Assembly: GCF_002368075.1 (NCBI RefSeq)
Contig: NZ_AP018314.1
Coordinates: forward strand, 4,927,098 to 4,991,097
Direction: 5' to 3'
DNA from: Sphaerospermopsis kisseleviana NIES-73
GTDB taxonomy: Bacteria > Cyanobacteriota > Cyanobacteriia > Cyanobacteriales > Nostocaceae
DNA: 64,000 bases
Shown: in pieces, positions 27,797-37,230 of the stretch
How the letters are laid out: every line of letters begins with the position of its first letter
How positions within the stretch are numbered: position 1 is the stretch's first letter
Made by a program: the position numbers and the translations under genes
The notes under the pieces: model-generated
Told to the model about the DNA's origin: nothing
Seen by the model: the letters and a program-made list of their open reading frames with translations, nothing else
The model's database searches: none

Positions 27797-29149
27797 TCAA
27801 GAATTATGCTCAATAATTAAATGAGAGTTTGTTCCACCAAATCCAAATGCACTCAAAGCTACACGCTTAGTTTCTTTACTCGGCCACGGTGTGGCGGTTC
27901 TGACAATGTTTTGAGGCGATATCACATTATTTTCAGAACCCATCGGCTCACTGACATTAATAGTTGCAGGGATGACATTATTAGACATTCCTAAAATCGT
28001 TTTTGTAATCCCCACCATGCCAGCAGCAACGAGTAAATGACCGATATTATTTTTAGTTGAACCTACTAAGGGTTTGGCATTTTTCGCGCCAAAAAATCCT
28101 TCAATAGAGTTAGATTCGGTGGTATCTCCTAAGAGAGTGCCGGTTGCATGACACTCTAAATAATCTATTTCTTGGGGGTTAAGTTTTGCTTCGTCATAAG
28201 CTCTTTGATAGGCTGTCATTTGCCCTTGAGCATTAGGACTTAAAAGATGTTTACCTTTGCCATCATTAGATAAACCATTACCGCAGATTGTTGCTAAAAT
28301 TTTGTCCCCATCTCTGACAGCATCACCATATCTTTTTAACATTAACATCCCAATGCCTTCGGAGGTAATTAAACCCCGTGATGACTTATCAAGAGGGCGA
28401 CTAATGCCATTTTCTGGATATCCTTGAATACCTGAAAATAACATTCTTAAAAACAACGGATCTGAACAACTAATAGCACCAGCTAACATTAAATCTGCTT
28501 TACTTGATTGCAGATAATGGGATGCTAATTTAATGGCATAAAATGATGATGAACAGGCAGCATCTATACAAAAATGAGTTCCAGAAAGATTAAAAGCGCG
28601 GGAAATTATGGCAGCAGGTAAACCCGAAACCATTGCATTATAGGGTGATGCTTTAGCTGCGGTTAATGTACCACCTAAACGGAAATCTTTTTCCTGTAAA
28701 AGTTCACTAATTGCAGGTTCTATTGTTTGCTGATAAATAGGGGCAAACAATTGATTTGATGCTTTAGTTGGTAAAGCGAGAGTTCCTAAAATTACGCCAC
28801 ATTCAGAGAGTGCAGATTGATTTCCCCAATAGCCACTGTTAATAATTGCTTGTTTAGCTGCATACAGTGACCATTTAAAAGTATTGTCCAGACTTTGGAC
28901 AAATTCCCCAGGTAAATTATATTCGTTGGGGTTAAAGTCAAAGTTACGGATAAATCCACCTTTTAAAAAGTAGAATTTTTCCGGTTTGCCTTTGGTTTTA
29001 TCGTAGAATATGCTAGGGTCTAAACCTAATTCGGTTACGCTAATATCAGAAGTTGAGTCTTTTTCTGCGCTGAGATTCTGCCAAAATTGCTCAGGATTGT
29101 TTGCGTCTGGAAAGAGGCAGGATAATCCGATAATGGCTATTTTTTCCAC
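27797..29149 (-). CDS. hglD: Stand-alone beta-ketoacyl synthase of glycolipid PKS
   Basis: This 450-residue ketosynthase has the full catalytic set: Cys199 in CIDAACSSSFYAI, His in ECHATGTLLGD, and His in KNNIGHLLVAAG. It elongates the acyl chain, most likely as a dimer partner of the inactive KS encoded next. The start is GTG (29147-29149), giving MEKIAIIGLSCLFPDANN. It is separated from the upstream KR-DH gene by a 250-base gap that holds a 99-bp palindromic repeat. The name hglD is assigned by order and by its being a KS. Confidence 0.87.
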   Translation of the reverse strand: MEKIAIIGLSCLFPDANNPEQFWQNLSAEKDSTSDISVTELGLDPSIFYDKTKGKPEKFYFLKGGFIRNFDFNPNEYNLPGEFVQSLDNTFKWSLYAAKQAIINSGYWGNQSALSECGVILGTLALPTKASNQLFAPIYQQTIEPAISELLQEKDFRLGGTLTAAKASPYNAMVSGLPAAIISRAFNLSGTHFCIDAACSSSFYAIKLASHYLQSSKADLMLAGAISCSDPLFLRMLFSGIQGYPENGISRPLDKSSRGLITSEGIGMLMLKRYGDAVRDGDKILATICGNGLSNDGKGKHLLSPNAQGQMTAYQRAYDEAKLNPQEIDYLECHATGTLLGDTTESNSIEGFFGAKNAKPLVGSTKNNIGHLLVAAGMVGITKTILGMSNNVIPATINVSEPMGSENNVISPQNIVRTATPWPSKETKRVALSAFGFGGTNSHLIIEHNS

Positions 29150-29290
29150 TGTTGAAATCCTCGTTGGGGTAGGAGGGAAAGAAGTAAGTTTCTCACGCAG
29201 AGGCGCAGAGGCGCAGAGAGAGAGATTTTTACTTCTTTTCCCAAGTTTCTAAGGATTTACGCGATTCCCCCAAACGTGGTTCAAAGTTTT

Positions 29291-29389
29291 AATTGTAGGT
29301 TGGGTTGACGTAAGGAAACCCAACATGAGAAAAACCAACATTTTGTTGATGTTGTTGGGTTGCGCTGTCGCTTAACCCAACCTACAATT
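29291..29389. repeat. 99-bp palindromic element inside the hgl operon
   Basis: AATTGTAGGTTGGGTT (29291-29306) is matched by its exact reverse complement at 29374-29389, with internal AAACCCAACAT/TGTTGGGTT pairing. This is the widespread cyanobacterial GTAGGTTGGGTT miniature element. It lies between two genes of the same operon and would form a long hairpin in the mRNA. Confidence 0.9.
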
Positions 29390-29400
29390 TCTTTATCTAT

Positions 29401-31131
29401 CTATTTCTTACTTAACATTTTCATCGGCCAAATGACTGCTTTTGCTCCTAAAATGCGGGAGTATATTTTTCCTTCTCGACTATGTAAGATAAAGTTGGCT
29501 GTTACTCCTGTATCTGTTTTATTTTCTACTTCGCAGGAAACATAAAATGGTAAATTACAAGGTACTGCTAAAAATTGTTCTGAATACGTTAATTGTCCTG
29601 GTAAACATACTTCTTGATGAAAGTGGTTTAACCATATCCAAAGTGATTGGGTACTGATATCTGTGGTATAGGGATTATGCCATTTAACGGGAAATTGTCC
29701 TTGTGCTTGTTCAGATATTTCTTGCCAGCAACACTCGACGGTAATTTTATTAGGGTTAACATTTAATACCCTGGTAATTTCCTGGAAAGCTGGTCCATGA
29801 AATAAGGATGAATCGCCATTTTGATAAAATTCTTTACCTATAGTGGTAATGATGTTATCTTCTGTGAGATTCATGGCTTCATAGATTGGCGCTTCTGGCA
29901 TTTTACCCACTACTCTGATGATAGCAGAGAAATGAAAATGGGTTTTACCTTGAGCATTTTTACTCAATATTTTGGTTTGAAATTCTATAAATTCACCATC
30001 AGCTTTTGATAGTTCTTGAATTTCTAAAATGTATTCATCTGCGAGGGTGGAATTAAAGGATATTCCCTTTAAGACTTTAAATTCTTTGCAATTTAAGTAG
30101 CGATAACCTGGATAAATTTCTTCACAAGCATGAATCATCCAAGACATGGCACAGGTAGCTGGTAATACTTGCACCCCGGCAATGGTATGATCATATAAAA
30201 AGGGATTTTCTGCTAATGTCATCCGTCTGCGGAGACGATAACTTTTTAGTTCGCTTTCTAGGGGTGTGGGTGGTAAATTCATGGGACTACCAATCACCAC
30301 CTGGGATTGATTTTGAAAGGCGGGATGGAGTTCATTAACTAACATTTGTGTACCGATTTCTACGGGAATAATATCAATTCCACGTTCAGCAAATGCTTTT
30401 TTCAATTGTGGTGTCACCATCCCACTATCCCAACCACCCCAGTTAATTGCGACTACATGAGTTTGGGGATAATGTTTTTTAAATTGGTGGGCTGATTTGT
30501 TGAGAATTTCGTTAGCTATAGCATAATCACTTTGACCAATATTCCCATAAAAACCAGTCACGGAAGAAAACAAAACTAAATGCTGTAATTGTTCAGGATG
30601 AATGCAATTGAGTAAATTTTGTAAACCTTGAACTTTGGCAGTATAAACTTTTTCAAAATCCTCAGATGTTTTCTTTTCAATTAACTTATCTGCTAAATTT
30701 CCAGCACCGTGAATAATACCTGTAATTTGCCCCAACTTTTGAGCAACAGTATTAAGTTTTTCTCGTAATGCTACTGTATCAGTCACATCAACGCTGATAT
30801 ATTCAGCCTTTCCCCCTGCTGCTTCAATTGCGGCTAAAGTCTTTTTAATTTCTCTGCTGGAAGTAATTTGATTAAATATCTTTTGTACCATCATGGGTGT
30901 TGGTTTCTTACCTTGAGAAATCAAATTTTCCATGATGCGTTTTTTCAAAGCTGGTTCTTCTAAACAATCACGGGTATAATCTGGTTCTTCTGTAATTTCT
31001 GAACGACCTAAAAGAATGAATTTACAAGGTTGATTTTGGGCTAATTTAATTGTGCATTGTGCAGTGATTCCCTTTGCTCCACCACTGACAACAAATACAG
31101 ATGATGGGCTAACTTGAAGTGTTGCTGTCAT
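29401..31131 (-). CDS. Glycolipid PKS subunit: ketoreductase (catalytic half) plus dehydratase
   Basis: A 576-residue protein. Residues 1-290 are the catalytic half of a PKS ketoreductase: NADPH loop VVSGGAKGITAQC, then LFSSVTGFYGNIGQSDYAIAN holding the Ser and Tyr. From about 300 on is a hot-dog dehydratase with the HxxxGxxxxP motif YDHTIAGVQVLP (His315) and NGDSSLFHGPAFQ. The protein starts abruptly at the NADPH loop; the structural half of a PKS ketoreductase is instead at the C-terminus of the upstream HglE-like protein. Order suggests it corresponds to hglG or hglF of PCC 7120. The last residues run into the repeat-rich gap at 29390. Confidence 0.85.
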   Translation of the reverse strand: MTATLQVSPSSVFVVSGGAKGITAQCTIKLAQNQPCKFILLGRSEITEEPDYTRDCLEEPALKKRIMENLISQGKKPTPMMVQKIFNQITSSREIKKTLAAIEAAGGKAEYISVDVTDTVALREKLNTVAQKLGQITGIIHGAGNLADKLIEKKTSEDFEKVYTAKVQGLQNLLNCIHPEQLQHLVLFSSVTGFYGNIGQSDYAIANEILNKSAHQFKKHYPQTHVVAINWGGWDSGMVTPQLKKAFAERGIDIIPVEIGTQMLVNELHPAFQNQSQVVIGSPMNLPPTPLESELKSYRLRRRMTLAENPFLYDHTIAGVQVLPATCAMSWMIHACEEIYPGYRYLNCKEFKVLKGISFNSTLADEYILEIQELSKADGEFIEFQTKILSKNAQGKTHFHFSAIIRVVGKMPEAPIYEAMNLTEDNIITTIGKEFYQNGDSSLFHGPAFQEITRVLNVNPNKITVECCWQEISEQAQGQFPVKWHNPYTTDISTQSLWIWLNHFHQEVCLPGQLTYSEQFLAVPCNLPFYVSCEVENKTDTGVTANFILHSREGKIYSRILGAKAVIWPMKMLSKK

Positions 31132-31139
31132 AATTCAAC

Positions 31140-31381
31140 TTTATAATTGATTCTGTGTTGATGAATAAATTTATTTTTTTCTCACGCAAAGACGCAAAGG
31201 CGCAAAGAGAAGATTTATTGAACCACGAAGGGCGCAAAGGACACGAAGGAAGAGAGGAAGAAGAGAAAGAAGAATAGAGGTACTTAGGAAATAAGTAATA
31301 TTTACCTTTGCGTCTTTGCTCCTTTGCATCTTTGCGCGAAACACAATTTCTTTGTGTGGTGGGCATTGCCCACCTTACAAG
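31140..31381. repeat. CGCAAAG-type repeats and a GTGGGCATTGCCCAC palindrome
   Basis: This 250-base gap between the hglE-like gene and the KR-DH gene contains ACGCAAAGGCGCAAAG units (31183-31210), related GGCGCAAAGGACACG units near 31230, reverse copies near 31305-31335, and the palindrome GGTGGGCATTGCCCACC near 31358-31374. The same class of repeats recurs at 24350-24380, 29195-29225, 10480-10500 and 50865-50900. Confidence 0.85.
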
Positions 31382-34300
31382 TTATTCGGCTTCAGCTATG
31401 AGTGTTACTCTTCCTTTTGAGCTATAACCAACTTCGCCAATATATCGGTTAGAATCGTACAATTCTCCCACAATATATTCTGCTGATTGATGTGGGTCTA
31501 AGTTGGGATGTAAATCAATTGCTCTCAAGAAGACTTTTGGCCATTCCCATCTCAAACTCTTGGTTAATCCAAATAATCCTGCGCCGATAATTCCGAAGTT
31601 TTCTGTGTAGTCTAATCCAAATGCACCGTCAAGATGGGCAACTGTACAAAAGCTGACTCTTCCTTCTAATTCTGCGGCTGTGGTCAGCGATTGTTTGAGA
31701 TGTTTCGCCATTAAAAAGATGTGTTTGACAATCGCTTTTTCTGTTTCTGAATAGCCGAGATTTGCGGTTGTGAATTGTGGATGTAGGTGAATAAATGCCC
31801 CAATCTTTCCATGTTGAATAGTTATACTTTGCAGTAGTAGTTGTAGGTGTTCTTCACTCATGTTTGCTAAGGTGAGGCGGGTAACTCCTACTGGTAATGG
31901 TGACTGTTCTGGAACTATTGATTGGGGGAAACTCAAAACTACTACTTTCCAACCTTTTTCTATTAGCGCGTGGGCTAATTTTGTTGTAGTTAAAGAACCG
32001 TCATCTGTGATTAATCCAATGTGTCTTTCTGGGAGTTTATATTCCCAAAAATCAGGTCTGGGTAATGTTTTGAGTTTGGCTAGACGACGAGGTAAATTTG
32101 GGTCTGCTGGTAGTGGTGGGGTTAAGTCCACCACTTTTTTTATTGTTTCTGTTTGTGTTTCTATCTGGTAAGAATCAAGCTTTTTTTTTTCACCTGCCAC
32201 CAGTTTTTGGAGGTAGTTAACTATCTGTCCAATTGTTCGCAGGTCGCCTAATTCTTCGATGTTTGGTTTGGGTAAATCGGGGTACGCTTCTTGCATTCCT
32301 CCTAATATTTCTACCCGTTTGATGGAGTCAATTCCCAGGTCGGCTTCCATGTCCATGTCTAGTTCTAACATTTCTACTGGATAGCCTGTTTTTTCACTGG
32401 TAATTCTTAACAGGGTTTCGGCTATATCCGGGTGTTTGGTACTGGGGACTGGGGACTGGGTAATAATGACTAAATCTTGTTTTACTTCCTCTATTTCTGT
32501 CACCTGTAACCTGTAACCTGTCACCTCTTCTGTCACCTCTTCTGTCACCTGTAAACTGTCACCTTTTACCTCATTTTTTACTTCTGAACTGTTAACCGTA
32601 ACCTGTTTTCCTAGATATTCAACTATTTGCCCGATGGTGCGTTTTTCTGCCAGTTCTTCTAAGTTTGGTTTGGGTAAATCAGGATATAATTCTTGCAATC
32701 CTCCTAAGATTTCTACCCGTTTGATGGAGTCAATTCCCAGGTCGGCTTCCATGTCCATGTCAAATTCTAACATTTCGATGGGATAACCTGTTTTTTCGCT
32801 AGTAATTGCTAGGAGATTTTTACCTAGTTCATCAATATTAACTGCGGGTTTTGTTGGCTCAGAAATTAATGCTACAGGTGCAACTGGTTCGGGTTTCTTT
32901 TCTATTACAGGTTCAGCAATTTTTGTAATGGGAACTTGTTCTATTACAGGTGCAGTTTGATTTATAGGTTCTATTACTGGTTCAGGAGTTTCTACTATTT
33001 TGTTAACAGGAGTAACAACTGTTTCTGTAATAGTTGGTTCTGGGTTTTGGGGGATAAATTCCCGTAGACTTTGGGTGTGTGTTTCGGTAAATTGTGGGGG
33101 AATGACAGGTGTGGTTTCTGTACCGTCAATTAGTAATGAATATTCTTGTTGAATAAGCTGGAAGAAGTTTTTGGTGTATTCTACTTGTTCCCGCAAATAT
33201 TGTTCATGGATGCGGAGAGTTTCGGCTTGTTGGTTGTGAAATTGCACCATGCTGCGCTCGAAACTTTCCATGATTGATTGTTTAATTTGGGCAGTTTCGG
33301 CAGCTTGACTGTTCATTAACAGGGCGTTTTGTTGCTGCATCAATTGGAAAAATGTTTTCGCATATTCCATTTGATGATTTAAATATGTGCCGTGAATTTC
33401 TAAGTTATCACTTTGATTATTTTGAAACTGGTTGAGGAGGTTTTCTAAACTTTCCAAAACCTGTTGAAAGTTGGTGTTTTTATCTGGTGTTTCCATATTC
33501 CCTCCTAGACTCTCTGCCAGCGCATAAGGCACTTTAGATAATTGTTCTTTGGTGGCTGGATTTAAATTTACAGGTGTAGCAGGATTCATCTGAGAAACTG
33601 TTTGCAAAGAAGTAATTACTGGTGTTTTCTTGTTGCCGTTACCGTTACCGTTACCGTTACCATTTCCGTTTCCGTTGCTGAAAGAAGTTACAGAAGTTAC
33701 AGGAGTTATAGAAGTTGCAGAATTTTTAACTTCTAAAATCTTAGATTCTTCTAAATTCCGAGATTCTTTAATTTCTTGCACTCCTTGAATTTTGAAACCA
33801 TCATTAAGTGCTTCGGTAAAGGCATTTTTGGTTTTATCGGAAACGTAGTTAATGCCTCTTAATTTAACGTTTAAGGCTTTTTTGGTTTCTTTGGTGGGTA
33901 ATGTTTCTGGTAGTTGGTAGGGGTCAAGATTACCTAAAGCCATACCAATTACACGCAGTTGTACTGCTGCTTCTCTGAGAGAGCGATCGCTATTTTTCTG
34001 GGTGCTAGGATTGAGAGATATAGTAATATATGGACGCTCACCCAAAATATCTTTTACCAAGTTGGTAAGAATGCGTTTTGGTCCAAATTCTACGAAGCAA
34101 TAACCACCGGCAGCATAGATATTTTCTATCTCTTGTTTGAAGTGAACTGAGCTAGAAAGATGACTTTCTAATACTCTTTGAATGGCGGATGGTTCTTGAG
34201 GATATTGTTTACCAGTAACGTTACTGAAAACAGGAACTTTGGGATTTTGGAAGGATACAGATTTTGTTGCAATGGCAAAGGATTTTTGAGCAAAGGCAAT

Positions 34301-36805
34301 TAAAGGTGTGTGGAACGCGGCGGATACTGGCAAAGGAACAGCACCATATCCTAACTCTTGAAACTTCTGGTGAATTTTCTGAATTTCCGCAGTAGGACCA
34401 GCTAAAACAATTTGAGTGGGAGAATTGAAATTAGCGATCGCAATTTTCGGGAAGTTCTTCAGCACTGCTTCAACTTTGCTGATATCTTCTTTCACCGCTA
34501 ACATACTACCTGCATCATGATCAGGATCTTTCGGTGCAGCCATCGCTTGACCTCTAGACTTAACCAAGTACAAATAATCTTCTTCACTCAACACTCCCGC
34601 AGCCCACAAAGCGGTTAATTCACCAAAACTATGACCGGCGGTAAAATCAGATTGAAACCCAGCTTGTTGGAAAATAGAATACAAACCAGCACTAAAAACA
34701 CCAATTGCCGGCTGTGCATATTCTGTTCTTTGTAAAGCTGCAATTTGCTCGTTTTTCTCCGCTTCATTAAAAGTTGGATGAGGGAAAACAACTTCCGAAA
34801 TAGGCTGCAAATTATCTTTATTTAACAACCCATCCATCAACCCATACAACCTTCTTAAAGTTGGGAAATTCATCACCACCTCTCTACCCATTTCTAGGTA
34901 TTGAGAACCTTGACCAGAGAATAAAGCCACAACTTTTCCAGCTAATTCTATCCCAGAAGCACGGTAATAAATACCCTGTGGATGTTCCCAAGAAGTTGCA
35001 GATTGTTTATTTTTCAGTAAGTCAATACTAACTTTGAGTAACTTACAAGCCTCTGCTTTATTCTCAGCTACAAAACCAATTCTCGCCGCAGTTTTAGGAA
35101 TACTTAGAGATTGAGATTCGAGAACCAATTGTGAATAATATCTATCACCATCGCTAGATTGCAAATTATTAAAATTTGCTTCTAACTTATTGATTAATTC
35201 ACTAGGATTGGTAGCAAATAATAACATTTCACTTGCCACATTATGTAAACGATAAGCCTCTTGTTGCTCCCCTTGATATTCTTCCAAAACTACGTGATAA
35301 TTAGTGCCACCAAAACCAAAGGAACTGACACCCGCACGTCTTGGATCTTCACCTGCTGCACGTATCCAAGGTCTAGTTTCAGTGTTTAAATAAAATGAAG
35401 AATTTTCAATATCAAGCTTCGGATTTGGTTCAGTAATATTGATAGTTGGTGGTAAAATCTTGTGGTGTAAAGCTAGGGCAGTTTTCACTAAACTTGCTGC
35501 ACCTGCGGCGGCTTTTGTATGTCCAATTTGGGATTTTACACTACCCAAAGCAATATGCTGTTTCTTGTTATCATATTGACTAAAGAAACTGTGTAAAGAA
35601 GCAAATTCTGTAGGATCTCCCGCCATTGTTCCCGTACCGTGAGCTTCCATTAAACCCACAGTTGCCGGCGAAAAACCAGCATCATTATAAGCACGTTCTA
35701 AGGCTTTAACTTGTCCTTCTTTTCGTGGTGCATAAATACTCTTGTAGCGACCATCGCTAGAAGTACCAATACCTTTAATTACAGCATAGATTTTATCGCC
35801 ATCTCTTTGGGCATCTTCTAAGCGTTTGAGAACTAACATAGCGATACCTTCACCTAACATCATCCCATCTGATTTTGCATCAAAAGGTTTGACATTTTCG
35901 CTAGGAGAAACCGCCGGAGTTTTGCTAAAAGAAATGTAAGCCATGATGGTGTTATCGGTATCCACACCACCGGTTAACATCATATCGCTGCGATGTTCTA
36001 CCAGTTCACTAATGGACATTTTTAAAGCACCAAAGGAACTAGCACAAGCAGCATCAACTACACAATTCATACCGCCAAAATTGAGACGGTTGGCAATACG
36101 TCCAGCCACAACATTTGCTAACATTCCAGGGAATGCGTTTTCATCCCATTTAACGTAAGCACTCTTAATTTTTTCGACTATTTTCTGAGTATCTTCGTCA
36201 GATAAACCGCTACTTTTAAGAACTTTTTCCCACACAGGATATTCTAATCTGGCTGATAATGGCATACCCAATTGTTTAGCCATTGCCACACCTAAAATAA
36301 CCCCCACATTCTCCCGGTTAAAATCACGAGATTCACCATAACCAGCATCTTCCATTGCTTCTTTAGCAACTACTAAACTTAATAGTTGCGAGACATCAGT
36401 AACTTCTAAAATGCTGGGAGGAATCCCAAATTCCATCGGGTTAAAATCAACTTCAGGAAGAAAACCACCACGTTTACAATAGGTTTTATCTTCTGGAGTT
36501 CTGGGGTTAGGATCGTAGTAATCTTTGACGCTCCAATGGGTTTCAGGAACATCAGTAATACAGTCAGCTTTATTAACAATATTTGACCAGTATTGTCTTA
36601 GGTTTCTAGCTTGTGGCAATAGAGAAGCCATCCCCACAATAGCAATAGGATTTTGTTGCAATTGTCTGTTAATTTTGTGAGTTGACATTTGATTTTCTGA
36701 CTTCATTTTTCTTTCCTCTATAAACCTAATCAAATCCTTTTCACAACTGTTAATAAGGCTCTCTAACTCTGCCAAGGCAGTATTAATTGAATCAGCAGAC
36801 ATCAT
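31382..36805 (-). CDS. hglE: Heterocyst glycolipid polyketide synthase KS-AT-ACP-ACP-(KR structural half)
   Basis: A 1807-residue PfaA-like megasynthase that starts and elongates the very long chain of the heterocyst glycolipid. Domains: KS about 55-510 with Cys254 (DAACASSFGAL) and EAHGTGTMAGD; AT about 615-940 with Ser726 (AGHSFGELTALW). A long linker follows with an Asn-Gly repeat (about 1040-1060) and a duplicated helix. Two ACPs carry serines Ser1360 and Ser1494 (both DLGIDSIKRVEIL). The C-terminus (about 1570-1807) looks like the structural, non-catalytic half of a ketoreductase, continued by the next gene. The two adjacent ATGs at 36803-36805 and 36800-36802 are equally good. The inter-ACP linker is partly encoded by heptamer repeats (32440-32575). 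Confidence 0.87.
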   Translation of the reverse strand: MMSADSINTALAELESLINSCEKDLIRFIEERKMKSENQMSTHKINRQLQQNPIAIVGMASLLPQARNLRQYWSNIVNKADCITDVPETHWSVKDYYDPNPRTPEDKTYCKRGGFLPEVDFNPMEFGIPPSILEVTDVSQLLSLVVAKEAMEDAGYGESRDFNRENVGVILGVAMAKQLGMPLSARLEYPVWEKVLKSSGLSDEDTQKIVEKIKSAYVKWDENAFPGMLANVVAGRIANRLNFGGMNCVVDAACASSFGALKMSISELVEHRSDMMLTGGVDTDNTIMAYISFSKTPAVSPSENVKPFDAKSDGMMLGEGIAMLVLKRLEDAQRDGDKIYAVIKGIGTSSDGRYKSIYAPRKEGQVKALERAYNDAGFSPATVGLMEAHGTGTMAGDPTEFASLHSFFSQYDNKKQHIALGSVKSQIGHTKAAAGAASLVKTALALHHKILPPTINITEPNPKLDIENSSFYLNTETRPWIRAAGEDPRRAGVSSFGFGGTNYHVVLEEYQGEQQEAYRLHNVASEMLLFATNPSELINKLEANFNNLQSSDGDRYYSQLVLESQSLSIPKTAARIGFVAENKAEACKLLKVSIDLLKNKQSATSWEHPQGIYYRASGIELAGKVVALFSGQGSQYLEMGREVVMNFPTLRRLYGLMDGLLNKDNLQPISEVVFPHPTFNEAEKNEQIAALQRTEYAQPAIGVFSAGLYSIFQQAGFQSDFTAGHSFGELTALWAAGVLSEEDYLYLVKSRGQAMAAPKDPDHDAGSMLAVKEDISKVEAVLKNFPKIAIANFNSPTQIVLAGPTAEIQKIHQKFQELGYGAVPLPVSAAFHTPLIAFAQKSFAIATKSVSFQNPKVPVFSNVTGKQYPQEPSAIQRVLESHLSSSVHFKQEIENIYAAGGYCFVEFGPKRILTNLVKDILGERPYITISLNPSTQKNSDRSLREAAVQLRVIGMALGNLDPYQLPETLPTKETKKALNVKLRGINYVSDKTKNAFTEALNDGFKIQGVQEIKESRNLEESKILEVKNSATSITPVTSVTSFSNGNGNGNGNGNGNGNKKTPVITSLQTVSQMNPATPVNLNPATKEQLSKVPYALAESLGGNMETPDKNTNFQQVLESLENLLNQFQNNQSDNLEIHGTYLNHQMEYAKTFFQLMQQQNALLMNSQAAETAQIKQSIMESFERSMVQFHNQQAETLRIHEQYLREQVEYTKNFFQLIQQEYSLLIDGTETTPVIPPQFTETHTQSLREFIPQNPEPTITETVVTPVNKIVETPEPVIEPINQTAPVIEQVPITKIAEPVIEKKPEPVAPVALISEPTKPAVNIDELGKNLLAITSEKTGYPIEMLEFDMDMEADLGIDSIKRVEILGGLQELYPDLPKPNLEELAEKRTIGQIVEYLGKQVTVNSSEVKNEVKGDSLQVTEEVTEEVTGYRLQVTEIEEVKQDLVIITQSPVPSTKHPDIAETLLRITSEKTGYPVEMLELDMDMEADLGIDSIKRVEILGGMQEAYPDLPKPNIEELGDLRTIGQIVNYLQKLVAGEKKKLDSYQIETQTETIKKVVDLTPPLPADPNLPRRLAKLKTLPRPDFWEYKLPERHIGLITDDGSLTTTKLAHALIEKGWKVVVLSFPQSIVPEQSPLPVGVTRLTLANMSEEHLQLLLQSITIQHGKIGAFIHLHPQFTTANLGYSETEKAIVKHIFLMAKHLKQSLTTAAELEGRVSFCTVAHLDGAFGLDYTENFGIIGAGLFGLTKSLRWEWPKVFLRAIDLHPNLDPHQSAEYIVGELYDSNRYIGEVGYSSKGRVTLIAEAE
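32440..32575. repeat. Heptamer repeats inside the hglE coding sequence
   Basis: GACTGGG units (32440-32460) and GTCACCTCTTCT/GTAACCT/GTCACCT units (32498-32566) lie between the codons for the two ACPs. They stay in frame and encode linker residues such as LQVTEEVTEEVTGYRLQVTE and TQSPVPSTK. Elsewhere in this window the same units are intergenic. Confidence 0.85.
33640..33684. repeat. Hexanucleotide repeat coding for (Asn-Gly)n in hglE
   Basis: About seven CCGTTA/CCGTTT units on this strand give an Asn-Gly linker of about fourteen residues after the acyltransferase domain of HglE. Confidence 0.9.
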
Positions 36806-37195
36806 GGCATAGAGTAATTTTGAGGATTGTTAATTGTTGAGCTACAGAACTTACTTAAATTTCTGTGGCTTACACATAAATAATTAAGCCATTTGTTCTT
36901 ACCAGTATTAGTTAATTTAGCTGTGTAAGAAATCAGGCATTTTCATCCATTAACACCACACGGTAAATACTGCCTTGATTTCCCTTTTAATAATTGGATT
37001 CTTTGGTGTTTTGATGTAATTGGCTAACACTGTAAACCTGAAACGATACTATACAATGTTGTCTTTCCTTTTCTTGTTTGTTTAGAGACATTATCAGTAA
37101 AAACTCGCGTGTGTGAGAAAAGAGAGCAGGATTTAGAAAACTCCATCCAAAGAACTTAGGATATTGTAGAAACTGGTAAAATTTTCTGAACTTGT

Positions 37196-37230
37196 TTGGT
37201 TACTAATTGGTTAGTAAATTGGTTAGTTGT
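37196..37230. promoter_or_regulatory. Three helically phased TTGGTTA direct repeats
   Basis: TTGGTTA occurs at 37196, 37207 and 37219, each followed by CTAA/GTAAA/GTT. The 11- and 12-base steps place the copies on one face of the helix. They lie about 390 bases upstream of hglE and 1.2 kb upstream of hgdB. A regulator-binding array is an inference. Confidence 0.45.
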
